NCBI RefSeq assembly: GCF_000003815.2
Contig: NC_049986.1
Span: 9,837,114-9,901,113, forward strand
Source of the DNA: Branchiostoma floridae
Taxonomy: Eukaryota; Chordata; Leptocardii; Amphioxiformes; Branchiostomatidae
DNA: 64,000 bases
Direction of reading: 5' to 3'
Positions 45,761 through 58,800 of the stretch are shown here, piece after piece; position 1 is the stretch's first letter; each line of letters opens with the position of its first letter. A program made the position numbers and the translations under genes. Below the pieces are notes generated by a model that worked only from the letters and a program-made list of their open reading frames with translations, was not told the DNA's origin and ran no database searches.

Positions 45761-46590
45761 AATCGTCACATGTTCGTCACATGAACGTAGGCATATGTCT
45801 TTTTAATATTAATATTGTCAGATGATATAAAAGAACACTGTCATGCGATCATCTTGATCAGGTTATATGGATGATATCTGTGCGTGCATCAATTTTAGTC
45901 CGTTTCTAAAAACATATGTTTACGACCATACAATCGTACAGCAAAATGACCAGATATATGCGGTGAGTTGAAGTACATCTTTCAACGGATACTAATTTTG
46001 TCATAATACTAAGTCAAAGTCAATTCCAAAGGTTAAAGAGGAAAATTTGAAATAACAAAAATGAGAATTTATTGATGGATAAATCAAACTCTTGGTGTTC
46101 CGTTATTTGTTCAGACTTCAAGATAACGATAACTCTGTTTTGGCCAAACTTTTTTTTCCACAGGTTCACATTAGTTTTAGGGTTCCTAGTGGATCTCATT
46201 CATATAATCGAATTAACATGGTCTTGTCATTCAAAAACAGAAAAACACAACGTTACATACTAATGCTGAAAAATGAAGACAAATACGCAGTCTTTGTCTA
46301 TTACTTTTTATTTCACGCTTCTTGATTACATGGATATAAGTATCATAGCCTATAACGATTTCATGGTCTTACGAGAGAAAGGCACATTCGCAATGCATGG
46401 AAACATGCATCTGCTGTGCGAGATACTCTCCAAGAAGAGCATAGGCCCCTGGAATGTATGGTTTTTGAGGAAGGTTTTTGAAAGCAAAGAACTCGAAGAA
46501 AACTGTCTCCCCTGTGCCTTTCTCCGGAGCTTCTAACGTATCATTTGACCCTAAACTGATTCTCATGCAGGCGCACAAGAGTAAAAACAA

Positions 46591-47059
46591 TACACTGCCC
46601 AAAATAATTTTTCTTGTTTTGCTTACCCCATGGACAATTCGTATATGAAGAAAAATATTCTTGCAGGAAGAAAATGTAGAATTAGATTCAAGAAAAGCAG
46701 GAAACTACAAAAAAATTATGGAAATTTAGCAAAATCTTCTACTTTTTTCTTATAATGCAAGAAAAAAAGTATAGAAATTCTTGGGGTTTTTTTTTCATAA
46801 CCAGATTCAACTCTTAAGAAATGCAAGAATTTTTTTCTTCCCTTTCTCCGAATATGACAGGACTTATTTCCTGGAAGAATTTTTGGTAGTGTAAGAAATC
46901 GAATCTTAAATTATCTCAGAAGCTTAACAAGCGAAAATTTGCTTGGCCCATGGACAAGCACATTTTTCTAAGATTTCTTGGAGACAGAAAAATTTTCTTC
47001 TGGGAAGATAGATTTTCTGTGAGGAAGCAAAACAAGAAAAAAGCATTTTTGGCAGTGTA
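46591..47059. mobile_element. TACACTGCC-ended MITE
   Basis: The TIRs TACACTGCC and GGCAGTGTA extend inward through TTTTTCTTGTTTTGCTT over about 35 bp. TA ends suggest a Tc1/mariner type. 469 bp, no transposase. Confidence 0.8.
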
Positions 47060-47224
47060 GAAATAAGGGGGGGTTGATCTCACAGCTTGTGTTGGTGGGA
47101 ATTTGACGTCATAGCGGAGGTTTTCTCCATGTTTCTTTAGAAAGCAACATTCCCGACTGCCCGCCATGTTTTTGGTGTCTTGTTTTGGCGCTTTTGTTGG
47201 TCTCTCTAATTCCTATTAGGCTTT

Positions 47225-47338
47225 CCTTTTATCCACCAGTCAAATCTTTACCTTAGCTGCCAGAGAAAGGCAAAACCTGACAAAATAGAAAGCCTGAAAA
47301 ATACATAGGGCACTTAGCCGGAGCCTAACCTCTGCTTG
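47225..47338. mobile_element. Relic of the 60,044 palindromic MITE
   Basis: Carries GACAAAATAGAAAGCCTGA and AGCCGGAGCCTAACCTCTGC, ending CTTGGAGAGTG. Confidence 0.6.
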
Positions 47339-47539
47339 GAGAGTGTAGTATGTATCGGAACCATCAACAATATACTGGCCAAGTATACTAACTATGATAA
47401 CTATATATATATACTAAGTATAATACCACAGCAAGTTTGGAAATTTGCTTTTAGTCAAACAATACCTCTGTTGGCCCTTTATCAATTTGGTTATGAATCA
47501 TTGCAAAGCCTCTCTATTTTCATTTACAAGAGTTTATAA

Positions 47540-47815
47540 CTTGCTATTATCAAACTGTCAAACTGTCCGTTGACGAAAGCAGTGGAAAATGAACTTCATT
47601 TCATTTGTCAATTTTCACATTACAATTCCGAAAGAAAGGAATTTTCCCTTAAAATCTGCAAAACTTTCTCAAGCTTTTATCAACTCACCGACCAACAAAA
47701 ATCAATCTTCTTGCTTAACTCGTCCAACCCCTTTATATATGAAAATGTTGGACAATTCATCTCCTACTGCATAAGGAAAAGAAGTCAAACCCATCAAATA
47801 GCTTGAGTAGAAATA
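47540..47815 (+). mobile_element. LINE ORF2 C-terminal fragment
   Basis: An open frame contains VENELHFICQFSHYNSERKE, then hydrophobic and basic segments ending SYCIRKRSQ. This is the pattern of the C-terminal zinc-knuckle-like tail of non-LTR retrotransposon proteins (VEDEIHFL...CPLY...R). It is 5'-truncated, as LINEs usually are. Confidence 0.75.
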
Positions 47816-47819
47816 GATT

Positions 47820-49160
47820 TAGATAAGACAGACGTTATTTCCCTTTTGATTTATCTATGAATATCATTCAAGGACAATAGACGAGCTTTTCAATGACATG
47901 AAACACACTGCCTATCATAAAATACAACAGGCTTATGATCATGGGGAATTGGGCCCTTTTTTCTCGGTAACTCGACCCACGAATGCACGTTCGTAGCAAA
48001 TGTGGAATCATAATATAAGACTAGATAAGCTTTTCAACGATGGATAATACAATGAAATTGATAAATTAACAACGGAAAGATATGATGGACTAAAAGCTAA
48101 TTTCCAAACTTTTACTGACAAGTTTATTCTAAAATCTAATGTCTTCTAATATATCTCTCTTACCAACTTCCTATGATAAATTTCCGGATATAGATGCTTG
48201 CTAATAAATATTAAATATTCTTTACGATGAGCCTTAGCTTCTTCGTCACCTTAGATGGGTCCTAAACTCCATAAGAGTGTGGTATTTTCCGATATAGGCC
48301 TTTATTTTAGGAAGTAAAACACGCATGTTACTTCATATTGTATGAGATTAAGTACCCACTAGTATCGCGTACATCAAAAGGCATTCAGTATGGTGCTAAA
48401 CTACCCAAGTTCTCTTTAAATAGAATTACGTTTCTAGTTTGGTAAAAAAAACCAATTTCAGGGGCAATGTTAAAAAACTCGTATGTGTTAGATGTCTTGT
48501 GAACAATTAGCCGTCTTGGTGTGCACATCGCCCCTAATGTATGGCAAAAATATCAACAATGAAGGAAGTGTCTACGTATAGGAAATGCATGGGTAGTGTT
48601 TGCATGGATTTAGTAAGTTTTACAATCACACCTCGCGTAAATCACCACATGTGAAATTTTGCAGTTTGCTAATTTTAAATTCATCGATACATAACCTATC
48701 AATATATGAATAAATAAATAGCACTCCCTTCTGGAGCTTAGTACCCAAAGATTGATCCTTTAGTATGATAATATATGATGACTTGAAGTAAGATTGATGA
48801 TATAATATGATATGATATAACATAATATGATATAATGATAATGTAACACTACCATTGCCCTATTTGTAGAGTGATATGTAGTAGTATCTAATATGTAATT
48901 CATCTATCTTAAATCCATTGGAATATAGTCTTGATTGTATGATGACTGATTGTTAAAAGGTACATTTGGAACAGATCTATATGCATTTGCCTTCCTGTTT
49001 CTGATGTCAGGCCTTCCTTACAGAGATTGAATATCTCATGGTCTGAGCCTAAAGTTATGTTTACATTGATGTTTATTCTAGAATCTAGGTAGAATAAGAG
49101 TGAGCTTTTGGCATCGCAAAATAGAGTCAGTCAACTATCTTGGAACAAATTATTTTAATG
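47820..49160. other. No recognised gene
   Basis: AT-rich, with a GATATGATATGATATAA microsatellite-like run near 48,800-48,835 and possible LINE-tail relics near 48,840-48,960. The 3'UTR of the VWA gene may reach into this region, but no end signal was decided. Confidence 0.5.
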
Positions 49161-49369
49161 AAACAAAGAGTTTTTTAGTGGAATGCATCTGGTAAATCAT
49201 GTATTGTGCTGCTATAACAGGATTTCTTAAGGTAATTTGCATGCTTTAGGGGCGCAGTCATCCTATAGTGTGATATGGAAGGGTCAATGGTGATGGAGAT
49301 TGCTTTAGTAGGAGCCACTGTTGTCATTGCTGTATCAGTTGTACCCACGGTCCTATGGGTACTCCCGGG

Positions 49370-49612
49370 ATCCACTAGATTCACGGGATCCACTAGATTC
49401 ACGGGATTCACTAGTTTCACGGGATTCACTAGTTTCACTAGATTCACGGGATTCACTAGTTTCACGGGATTCACTAGTTTCACGGGATTCACTAGTTTCA
49501 CTAGATTCACGGGATTCACTAGTTTCGCTAGATTCACGGGATTCACTAGTTTCACTAGATTCACGGGATTCACTAGTCACTAGTTTCACTAGATTCACGG
49601 GATTCACTACTT
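49370..49612 (-). repeat. 9-bp minisatellite, potentially coding [S/T][S/R]E
   Basis: Runs of attcacggg, attcactag and tttcac variants in 9-bp steps, often paired as 18 bp. On the minus strand, in one frame, they encode Ser/Thr-Ser/Arg-Glu triplets (SESRESSETS style). The array directly abuts the 27-bp array and lies downstream of the current VWA stop codon. Confidence 0.9.
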
Positions 49613-49880
49613 CCGTTGCCGTTGCCAGCACCGTTGTTTCCGCTACCCGTTGCCAGCACCGTTGTTTCCGTTGCCGTTGCCAGCACCGTTGTTTCCGTTG
49701 CCGTTGCCAGCACCGTTGTTTCCGTTGCCGTTGCCAGCACCGTTGTTTCCGTTGCCGTTGCCAGCACCGTTGTTTCCGTTGCCGTTGCCAGCACCGTTGT
49801 TTCCGTTGCCGTTGCCAGCACCGTTGTTTCCGTTGCCGTTGCCAGCACCGTTGTTTCCGTTACCATTGCCGCCACCGTTG
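49613..49880 (-). repeat. 27-bp coding minisatellite
   Basis: About nine copies of a 27-bp unit (minus strand AACGGCAACGGAAACAAC plus GGTGCTGGC). Most copies are identical. The unit length is a multiple of three, so copy number can change without loss of frame. Confidence 0.95.
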
Positions 49881-49884
49881 CCAG
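49643..49884 (-). CDS. VWA gene exon 8 (Gly/Asn nonapeptide repeats)
   Basis: The acceptor attcacag at 49,886-49,885 begins an open exon of N-G-N-G-N-N-G-A-G repeats encoded by a 27-bp minisatellite. The phase fits exon 7 exactly (C plus CT gives Pro). The frame ends at a TAG (49,645-49,643) created by a one-base excess within one repeat unit. Without that slip the frame would enter a second repeat of Ser/Arg/Glu. Splicing to exon 7 is inferred from phase and consensus. Confidence 0.7.
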
Positions 49885-52800
49885 CTGTGAATTTACATAA
49901 AAGACAGAGCTTAGTCAAATTTTGTGTTTCTACCTTCCATAATCGTATTCTACAATCAAAGTTTTTAATTACATCATGAGGACCCCCCCCCCCCCCACAC
50001 ACACACAGACACACACAAACACACTAGCGGAAAAGCACCACGCTTTGTTTTTGGACCATGTGTTCCCTTACCCCATGTGTTCCCTTACCCTGGAGAGCAA
50101 GCAGATCCTCTGGCAAGCGTAAAATTCTGATTGACTAGGGATGCTACAAGTTGGATATCATGTGGCCCCTTCTTTCCACATTTTAGGCGAAGACATTCTA
50201 GAATAGGTAAATATCAATGCGCACGCGGATGTCATTAAACAAAATAAGTCTGTTTGGCCTTATACATACCATCTATACAATACAAACAAACATAGGGAAC
50301 GCTTTAGAAGCACATTTGTACACTGTACTTAGTGATACGTACGGCACTGGTCTTGCAGTATTCGGTCGTAAAGAGCGCATGGGTCGGTGTCGTCGAAAAC
50401 ATTGGGGGGGATCTCAGCGATGTCCAAGAGCACTGCGCTGTTCACATTGGGTCCAATCCCGACGCTGTACAGGGTGATGCCATCGTCTCGTGCTGCGTTA
50501 GCTTCTGCTTCGTGGTCATCCAGTGGCTAGAAAGAGAATGACAAAGGCTGTATATAGTCTGTGCATAGGCTATGTATTTGCTGATCACAGCAGGGTCATT
50601 ATGTGTAGGACTGAGGTTAACTCTAGGTCATCTAGGTCAAGGAAAAGGCTCTGTACACGACTTTCCTCATTCCTCCTTGGTGTCAAAATGGGCACATGAC
50701 TTCGGTTGGGGACGGAAATGGCGGTGGAAGGAAAGAGAGATGGTCTTAACCTCCCGGAAAAGTGCCCTGGCCACAGTCATCATAGATAAAAATATACTTG
50801 GAAACGCCATGGACCTGCTTTGACCTATTCATTCCTCAGACATGTACTACAGAACAAAGTATCTATCGGCCGATTTAAGTCAGTGAGCTTGAAGTGACAT
50901 GGCATTTTCTATCATGATATAGGGCAATGACACTAATTGATGCTTGCGCAAAAGTATTGCTTTTTAAAATTAACAGAAGATGTGTTTTTCTTTGAAAATG
51001 TCGGCATTTTTGCGGCTGTAGTCTACAGGTTAGGGTTGTAGGCTTTTTATTCTGTTGAAAAACCAGACTTTTAAGTCTGTTTTGTGTGCCTGGAACACTA
51101 GAAAGAAGTTTGTAGTTTTTTTTGTAGCTGTCATGGGGTCAAACGTCACCAGGTTGCGCTTGGCTGCACATCACTTGCGTTCCAGCGGTCAGAATGTTTC
51201 CAAAAGTTTAAAATGGACATTTTAGAGGCCGGGCTACCTGTCAATGTTAGTTTTTCAGGGACGAAACTTCAGGTAGGTGACTTTTGACTGCTTCTTTTTG
51301 CCATTATTCACAATATGAGGATAAGGAAGTCTGGTTGGTGTTCACTGCTCAATATGCCCGAGTCTAAGGGATTGCGCAAGGTTCGCAGATTTGCCGAGCA
51401 CATTAGATATATCATAGCATAGTTTCCGGGCAAAAATTAAGCTCGACCCTGGCAAAGTTCTTATAAGTGGTAAATGATTGGACTTTCAACTAGTAGTTAG
51501 ATCTGAAAATACTTTTGGTAATTAATGCAAAAGTGCCATAACTCTTCTAAGTAATGACTGGACTTTCGACTGTGTAAGTTAGTTGAAGGTATACATAACC
51601 AAGTATAGATTATATAAATGTGGCATTGATTTTCATAGTCCATTCAAAAGTGTCATGATCCATGATTCTCCTACGTGGTAAATGATTTGACATTGAACAT
51701 CGTGACCTGTGTGAGTTAGTTACACAACACACAACCGAGCATAGATTACCTAGATGTGAACAATGATATTTTGACAATATTGCAATCTGAAAGTACTGTC
51801 GACTACATATCTCTAATTAGCTAAGTAAATTTGTACCGTGGATAAAAGTGAACTATCGTTATACAAAGTAGAAGAAAATTTCATACATAGCCTTGGATGT
51901 AGCCGTCTGTCAGAACTACCGCCACTCGACGAGCCCCATTACGCCATGTCAAAGCAGTCTAAAGAAAACAGAACAAGAAACAGTGGTTAGAGAAAACTTT
52001 CCTTTACAGGGCTCGAAATACCACCTACATACATGTATGCAGGTTAGTGCAGGTAAGATTGGAGCTGTGCAGGTATTTCTGATGTCTACCTGCACCTAAC
52101 CTGCACTGGTCCATGTGCTGAGTTTTATAGATAGATGCCCCATAATGTAGGTGTATGTGAATTGTTATTAACTGCATTGACCGTTTACACCTATCATTTA
52201 TTTATTTACCTATTTGGGTATAAAAGAAAACATAGCAATGGTTCCTCAACAATATTAGTATGTCATAAATTCAGAGTGGTGCAGGTAGGATTTGTCTGGT
52301 GCAAGTAACTTTCATTGTTACCTGCACCAGTGCAGGTATGCAGAAAAAAGTATTTCGAACTCTGCTTTATAGCTGATTCTCTCGGGGTTCAGGCGCTTCC
52401 AATCCAGTTCATTGAAAACCAGAGAACATGCCATAAAAAATATTCACGGCTACAAGCTATTTCACACTTCTGCATAAGCATGCGCGGCGACAGGCATTGT
52501 GGGTAATATGCCTTAGGTGAATGCCCCTAAGTTGCCACTATGCTGGCAAACAGTCCTTTCTTCGTCCTTTTCTCAATTTGCATAATAATGTCCAGATGTT
52601 CTTTGTTTGTGTCTCAGGTGCCTTCACTTTTGACATTTATATACTATCAAAAATTCCTGTGGTTGCGCATGACTACTCGCAACTATGAATGTACTTATTG
52701 CACATTTACTATTTTATAGATCGGCATTCTTACCGTGTCTCTCATGTAGCGAATAGCCGGGCCGGTTCGGGTTATTCCCCCCTGCTGCATCAAGTAGTGG

Positions 52801-55800
52801 AGGTCAGCTTCAAGTCCCAGGTCACCAATTGTGTACTCGTCCAGACCGATTTCCTTCCTCGCTTCACAGTTGTAAAGAATAGCTCCAACCTATTCGGAAT
52901 GAAAGGAACATTAGTCAAAGCACTCAGTTCACCTTTATCCGCGGGGTAGCGTATATCCGTTGCTTTTAGAAACGGGATACTTAGGGATATCAAGTCAACA
53001 GACAGTGGTTTTAAATTGCATTTTTTTTCAAAATTAGCAGAATGAAATCACTTTTCGTCCACTCGATATCCCTAAATACCCCGTCTTTATATATAGGCTA
53101 CACCACGGATAAATTAGGAACACTAGCATCACCCCGGATGATACTGAATACACTTGTATTCTATATCTTCCATGGTCATACCTGGGCTGTGCTAACCTTC
53201 GACACGGGTGATCCAGACATGTCCTTATTTGAGGACACCGTTTTTTGTCAACTTCTGGGGCATATGCATTTCGCACTCAAGCTACATTTCCATCACTTAT
53301 AAGTGACGAGAAGAAGCCGAACCTGTGTATTAGAGTGGCTTTAGAACCTATGTTTTAGATTAGTATTAGGTGTCCTCTGAAGCCGGGCATCGTTTGAGAA
53401 ATAAAGGTCTTCAATCATTCATTCATTAACTCGAAGTTAGTAGCCTTTCTTCTAACCGACTGCATGTGGATGGGTTGGGATTTTTGGCAGTTAGACACTG
53501 TTTAGCCTTGGATACTGTTTTTGGCCCCGATATGCTTGGAGATTGAAGAGAACTCGTTAAACAAGAAAACTTTTGAAATAAGCTGGCCGGTGCATATTTT
53601 GGAAAGAAGGCCTGGATGTTAAACAGAATCACATGAAAAGAGAGCGGTTAAACTTCAAAGTCTATTTTCTGTCAAAAGGCATTTTAACGTGGGATTTGTT
53701 ACAGAAAAGAAACACTTCTAGAAGTGAGATTCGAACCCATGCCTACAGGACCAGACTGAGAGTGAACGCAGCACCTTTGACCGCTAGGCAATCCTGACTC
53801 GGTCGCATAACAAACGCGTTTGGAAGTGGCCTTTAAATAGAATGGCTACACTAAATTGACAAAATCCGTCCTCCTACGCAGAGACATCCAACAGCGAAAC
53901 CGCCTGTCCGGATGTACCCTGCCCTTTCACCCCCCCCCCAAGCAGCTGTCAGCCAATCAGAGAAAAGGCCTTTCCGTTTTCAAAAGAGGCCTCGCATGTA
54001 TAAGGGTAAGCTCATTAATATTTATAAGCAGGGCGGTCAGGAACTAAGGGTGACGGTTGAAAGAGCAGAGTACATCCAGACAGGCGGTTTCGCTGTTGGA
54101 TGTCCCTACGTAGGAGGATGACAAAACCATAAATCCACTGATTCAAACAACCATGAAGGTTTCAATCGGCTCATAGCCGGTGCGTACAAAAAAAATGTAA
54201 AAACTGACTTACTCGGTCATCAAACGAGTTGATGCATTGAGTGAAGTCGACCATGTATTGCTTGGTGTTCCAAAACAAACTATGGGGGATGCTGGAAGAG
54301 TCATCTTGGACAAGAACTATGTCCATGAAGCAGTCCATAGTCCTGGGGTTACCATCCCGACACTTGGTACAGATGTGGCGGTGTTTATCTGCAGTTGAAA
54401 AATATGAGCTTATAGTAGATCATCAAGCTTTCAGACAGTTCTCTAATAAGTGTATCTTATGATAACGTTATGTAACGAGTAAACATATATATAGAGAGAG
54501 AGAGCGAGAGAGAGAGAGAACTGATGAGAGAGAAAACTACTTAACGTTATTGATAGATGGATAGATAGATAGTCTATTTATATAGATATAGAAAGATAAT
54601 TAGATAGATAGCCATAGATATTGACACAGATATTCAAAACTCTACAACTGGATCATAAAACGGGCATTACAATGAATAACGATTCTGAAAGTCTTACCGC
54701 AAATATATCGCTTTCGGGACTGATCTCTTAGTCCCAACCACCTCCATTATTACGCAGGATTGCACAATAAAAAATCAACGCCAAAACACATGGATCAGGA
54801 CATGCCGCCTTTCTCTCATCGGTCGAACTGCTAATTACCATGCTATCATTGGTTGAACTGCTAATTTTGATGGACAGTCAGGATCGGTCTACTATTGAAT
54901 CATTGGGACCTTACCTGAGACCTGGTAGACCTCCATTGCTCCATTCCAGCCTCTGCCGACCGTGTTCCCACAGCCCGTGGCAGGTCCGCCATCGTCGTAG
55001 TCGTCGGGCGCTGTGGCAGACGAGCGGCATCGGCCGTTTGCATCTAGCCCAAACACGGTGTAACACATGTGACATGCGGCCTGGAAACACTTCTGAATGG
55101 CGTTTGCCCGTATGGTCCAGTCGTTGCCATTAAGGCGTGAATCCTGCCCCTCTATGGACGGCAACCCTGACGGATTCCAGCAACCCAGACTGTTGTACTG
55201 ATGGCCAAGAGTATTGGCTTGTTCTGTAAGATATAAGAAAGTAGAAGCATGTCCACGGTTCCGAGTACGCATGTGCAGCGACAGGAATTGTGGGTAATAT
55301 GTCCAAGGTGAAGGCCCCTGACTCGTAAACATTTCTCGTCTACACCATTGTCTTGATTTCCATAACAATGTCTAGACGTGCTTTGTTTGTGTCTCAGGGT
55401 ATTCACCTTTTTAACAAAGTCTATTTCGCCAATCTCCTCCCCATTGTTACATTTTGTTGATATTAAATAAACCCGTTTTTAAAATAACGTGAAACGAAAA
55501 ATGCAATTCAAGGCCACACCAGTTTAAATTTCCCGACCCAATTTTTTCCGATTTGGAAAAAAGGTTTTCCTATTGCAGGCCTTAAAAAAACAATTCCGGG
55601 GGCTGATAAACTTATCATAGAGCTTCTTTGTAGCCACATGATCAGAACAGAGGTATCAAATCAGAGGATTAGATTCATTGGATAAATCGTGCCATGAAAA
55701 GCTGAAAACTTGAATACTAAAATTGTTTTTTTTTGTTTAATATAAGTTAACGCCAGACAATATTTTTCTGAAAAAAAAAAAAACAATCCGAGAAGCAACA

Positions 55801-58800
55801 AATTAAATTGGTGTGGCCTAACATAAACATAATGTTCCTAGTTCTTTAGTTCATTCTCATCTGTAGCAAAAGAGGGATAACAAGCTTTAACATCAACAAA
55901 TTATTCTCATTTGCCACATGACAGTGTTTCCCGTTCTGCAAGAAGCGAATAGAACGAAATGAAACATGAAGCATGCAGCAAAGGCATTTTCGTTCCAAAT
56001 CAGTCACTCAGAGACATTTTCAAAACGAAGTCCTCAGGGGATTGCAATGATGCTTCTTTGCACGCGTGAACAAAAATTCCAGTAATACCTTTTATTTAAT
56101 TCCAGTAATTTTCGGAATTCTTGCCAAACGGACACTTTACTATTAGCCTAGCCCCTTAGGCGTCGCCAAAAATTACAATCCTTTCATAGGCTCCTATTAA
56201 AGTTAGGCTGACAAACATCCGGCAACGCACATCCGCAAACATAACGATCGAAAATCAATGGCCCCATCCACTGTAGAAAGTCGGTAAATTACTATCAACT
56301 CCCCTTTACTTCGCTCTTGTTTCCTTCGACCAGTAAGCCCCCCCCCCCCCCCCAAAAAAAACAACAACAACAACACCTAAACGCCTGCCTGCAAAATATT
56401 TTCATTTTCAATCAGACCAAATTCCGGTCCATTAATTTCTTTCAGGGCCGTTTTTTCCGGACCGGTCTGTTTCATCGTACCGGAACCCACCCTAACGAGA
56501 GTACCACGAAACACATACCTTTGCCAAATAATCAAGGCTTTTATGGATACTGCCTTTATTAGGGACTCTGAGTCTAAGGTCTCACTCATGTAGTACGGAG
56601 TACCTAGCCAAAAAGTAAACGAAAGGACGGATATGTGGTGTGAACGGTTGTAAATTGCCTTTTAATTATCCATTCCAACTTATGTCAAGCGTCAAACTGA
56701 GGAAAACTTGTTTGTAATTGTAGAAACTAGCAAGAAAAGTTTGACAGACATGCACTACGTAGGACATGCACATGCCTGGTAATGTTCATCTGTACATAAC
56801 TTCCCAAATTCTACAAGTAAGGAGTTCCCGTTATTTACCACAATGATATTATGACATTTTCTCATCTATTATGCAAATTAGGTCTGTATTCTGCATAATA
56901 TATATGATAAATATTCTTCTCTTTCTCAGTTTCAAATGTCACATGTTGCAATGGTCCTATGATTGAATTGAACGTGTTTAGACGATTTTCAATTAATTAT
57001 GCAAATTAGATTCCAATTTACATAGTTAATATGTAATCATAGGAGGCAGCACTTGTTTATGACCACTACCTATCCATCAAATATCATTAATATCCATCAA
57101 CAACATCTCGAGTTATGTTGTTTACAGACATCCACGCGTACGTACAAAGCTCTCCGGGACCAGTAAGAAAACGCCACGTACACTTTTTTCGAACTGAACC
57201 TTGTTTTTGTAACCCCTACCTATCCACCAAATATCAACAAGATCCATCAGCAACATCTCGAGTTATCTTGTTCACAGACAAACGTACTTACGTACAAAGC
57301 TCCCTGGGGACCAGTAAAAAAGCCACGTACACCATTTTTAAACTGAATTTTGCTTGTTGTAACCCCTACCTATCCGCTAAATATCATTCATATCCATTAA
57401 CAACATCTCGAGTTATGTTGCTTACAGCCAAACGCACTTACGTAAAAATCTCCCTGGGACCAGTAAAAAAGCCACGTACACCATTTTTAAACTGAATTTT
57501 GCTTTTTGTAACCCCTAACTATCCGCTAAATATCATTCATATCCATCAACAACATCTCGAGTTATCTTGTTTACAGCCAAAAGCACATACGTACAACGCT
57601 CCCTGGGGACCAGTAGACAACGCCACGTACACCATTTCGAACTGAACCTTGTTTTTTGTAACCCCTTCCTATTCACCAGAGATCATTAATATCCATGGAC
57701 AACATCTCGAGTTATCTTGTTTACAGCCAAACGCACTTACGTACAAAGCTCTCCGGGACCAGTAAGAAAACGCCACGTACACCATTTTTAAACTGAATTT
57801 TGTATTTTGTAACCCCTACCTATCCGCCAAACATCATTCATATCCATCAACAACATCTCGAGTTATCTTGTTTACAGCCAAACGCACTTACGTACAAAGC
57901 TCTCTGGGACCAGTAAGAAAACGCCACGTACACCGTTTTAGAACTGAACCTTGTTTTTTGTGACCCCTAACTATTCACCAGAGATCATTGATATCCATGG
58001 ACAACATCTCGAGTTATCTTGTTTACAGCCAAACGCACTTACGTACAAATCTCCCTGGGGACCAGTAAGAAAACGCCACGTACACTATTTTCGAACGGAA
58101 CCTTGTTTTTTGTGACCCCTTCCTATTCACCAAAGACCATTAACATCCATTGACAACATCTCGAGTTATCTTGTTTACAGCCAAACACACTTACGTACAA
58201 AGCTCTCCGGGACCAGTAAGAAAACGCCACGTACACCATCTTTGAACTGAACCTTGTTTTTTGTATCCCCTTCCAATCCACCAAATACCATTGATAATAT
58301 CCATCAACAATATCTCGAGTTATCCTGTTCACAGACAAACGTACTTACGTACAAAGCTCCCTGGAGACCAGTAGGAAAACGCCAGGTACACCATTTTCAA
58401 ACTGAATCTTGCTTTTTGTAACCCCTACCAATCCACCAAATATTAACAATATCCATTGACAATATCTTGAGTTATATTGTTCACAGACAAACGCACATAC
58501 GTGTACATACAAAGCTCCCTGGGGACCAGTAGGAAATGCTAGGTACACCATTTTCAAACTTCTGGAACCTTACAAAAAAGCAAAATCAAACTTTTCTTTC
58601 ACTACGTAAAGGAATCCTCGGTACTCACGGCCAGTTGTTCCACCGATGGTGGCGACCATCACGAAAGTAGCGAGCAGAGCTTTCCACATCATGTCGGTTG
58701 TGAAGAAACCTGCGTAAAAACAGAAGAATACAGATCTTTTTATCAAACAGTGGGGGGTCCTGTGGCGTAACTTTGGGGCTTTTGGCCCAGAACCCTGGGT

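Larger units (their letters stand above)
55224..58628 (-). other. VWA gene intron 2
   Basis: Holds a MITE fragment next to the exon 3 acceptor (from about 55,257), a partial copy of the ACCGGT-type element (56,200-56,497) with a poly-C run, and the 150-bp tandem array (57,040-58,565). Positions 55,440-56,190 have no recognised feature. Confidence 0.75.

Noticed and set aside
46369-46602. Minus-strand open frame that looks like a signal peptide followed by a short secreted protein
   Set aside because: The first codon is TTG, not ATG, and the leader is made from the inverted end of the TACACTGCC MITE. No splice partner or homology.
49321-49890. Plus-strand open frames of 94-189 codons over the minisatellites
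   Set aside because: Periods of 9 and 27 bp keep all six frames open. Only the minus-strand Gly/Asn frame has a splice acceptor and fits the upstream VWA exons.
53717-53798. Functional tRNA-Leu gene
   Set aside because: The acceptor stem does not pair and the anticodon stem has a deletion.
57115-57495. 126-codon plus-strand frame
   Set aside because: It is the 150-bp tandem repeat translated through; period divisible by three, no conserved domain.
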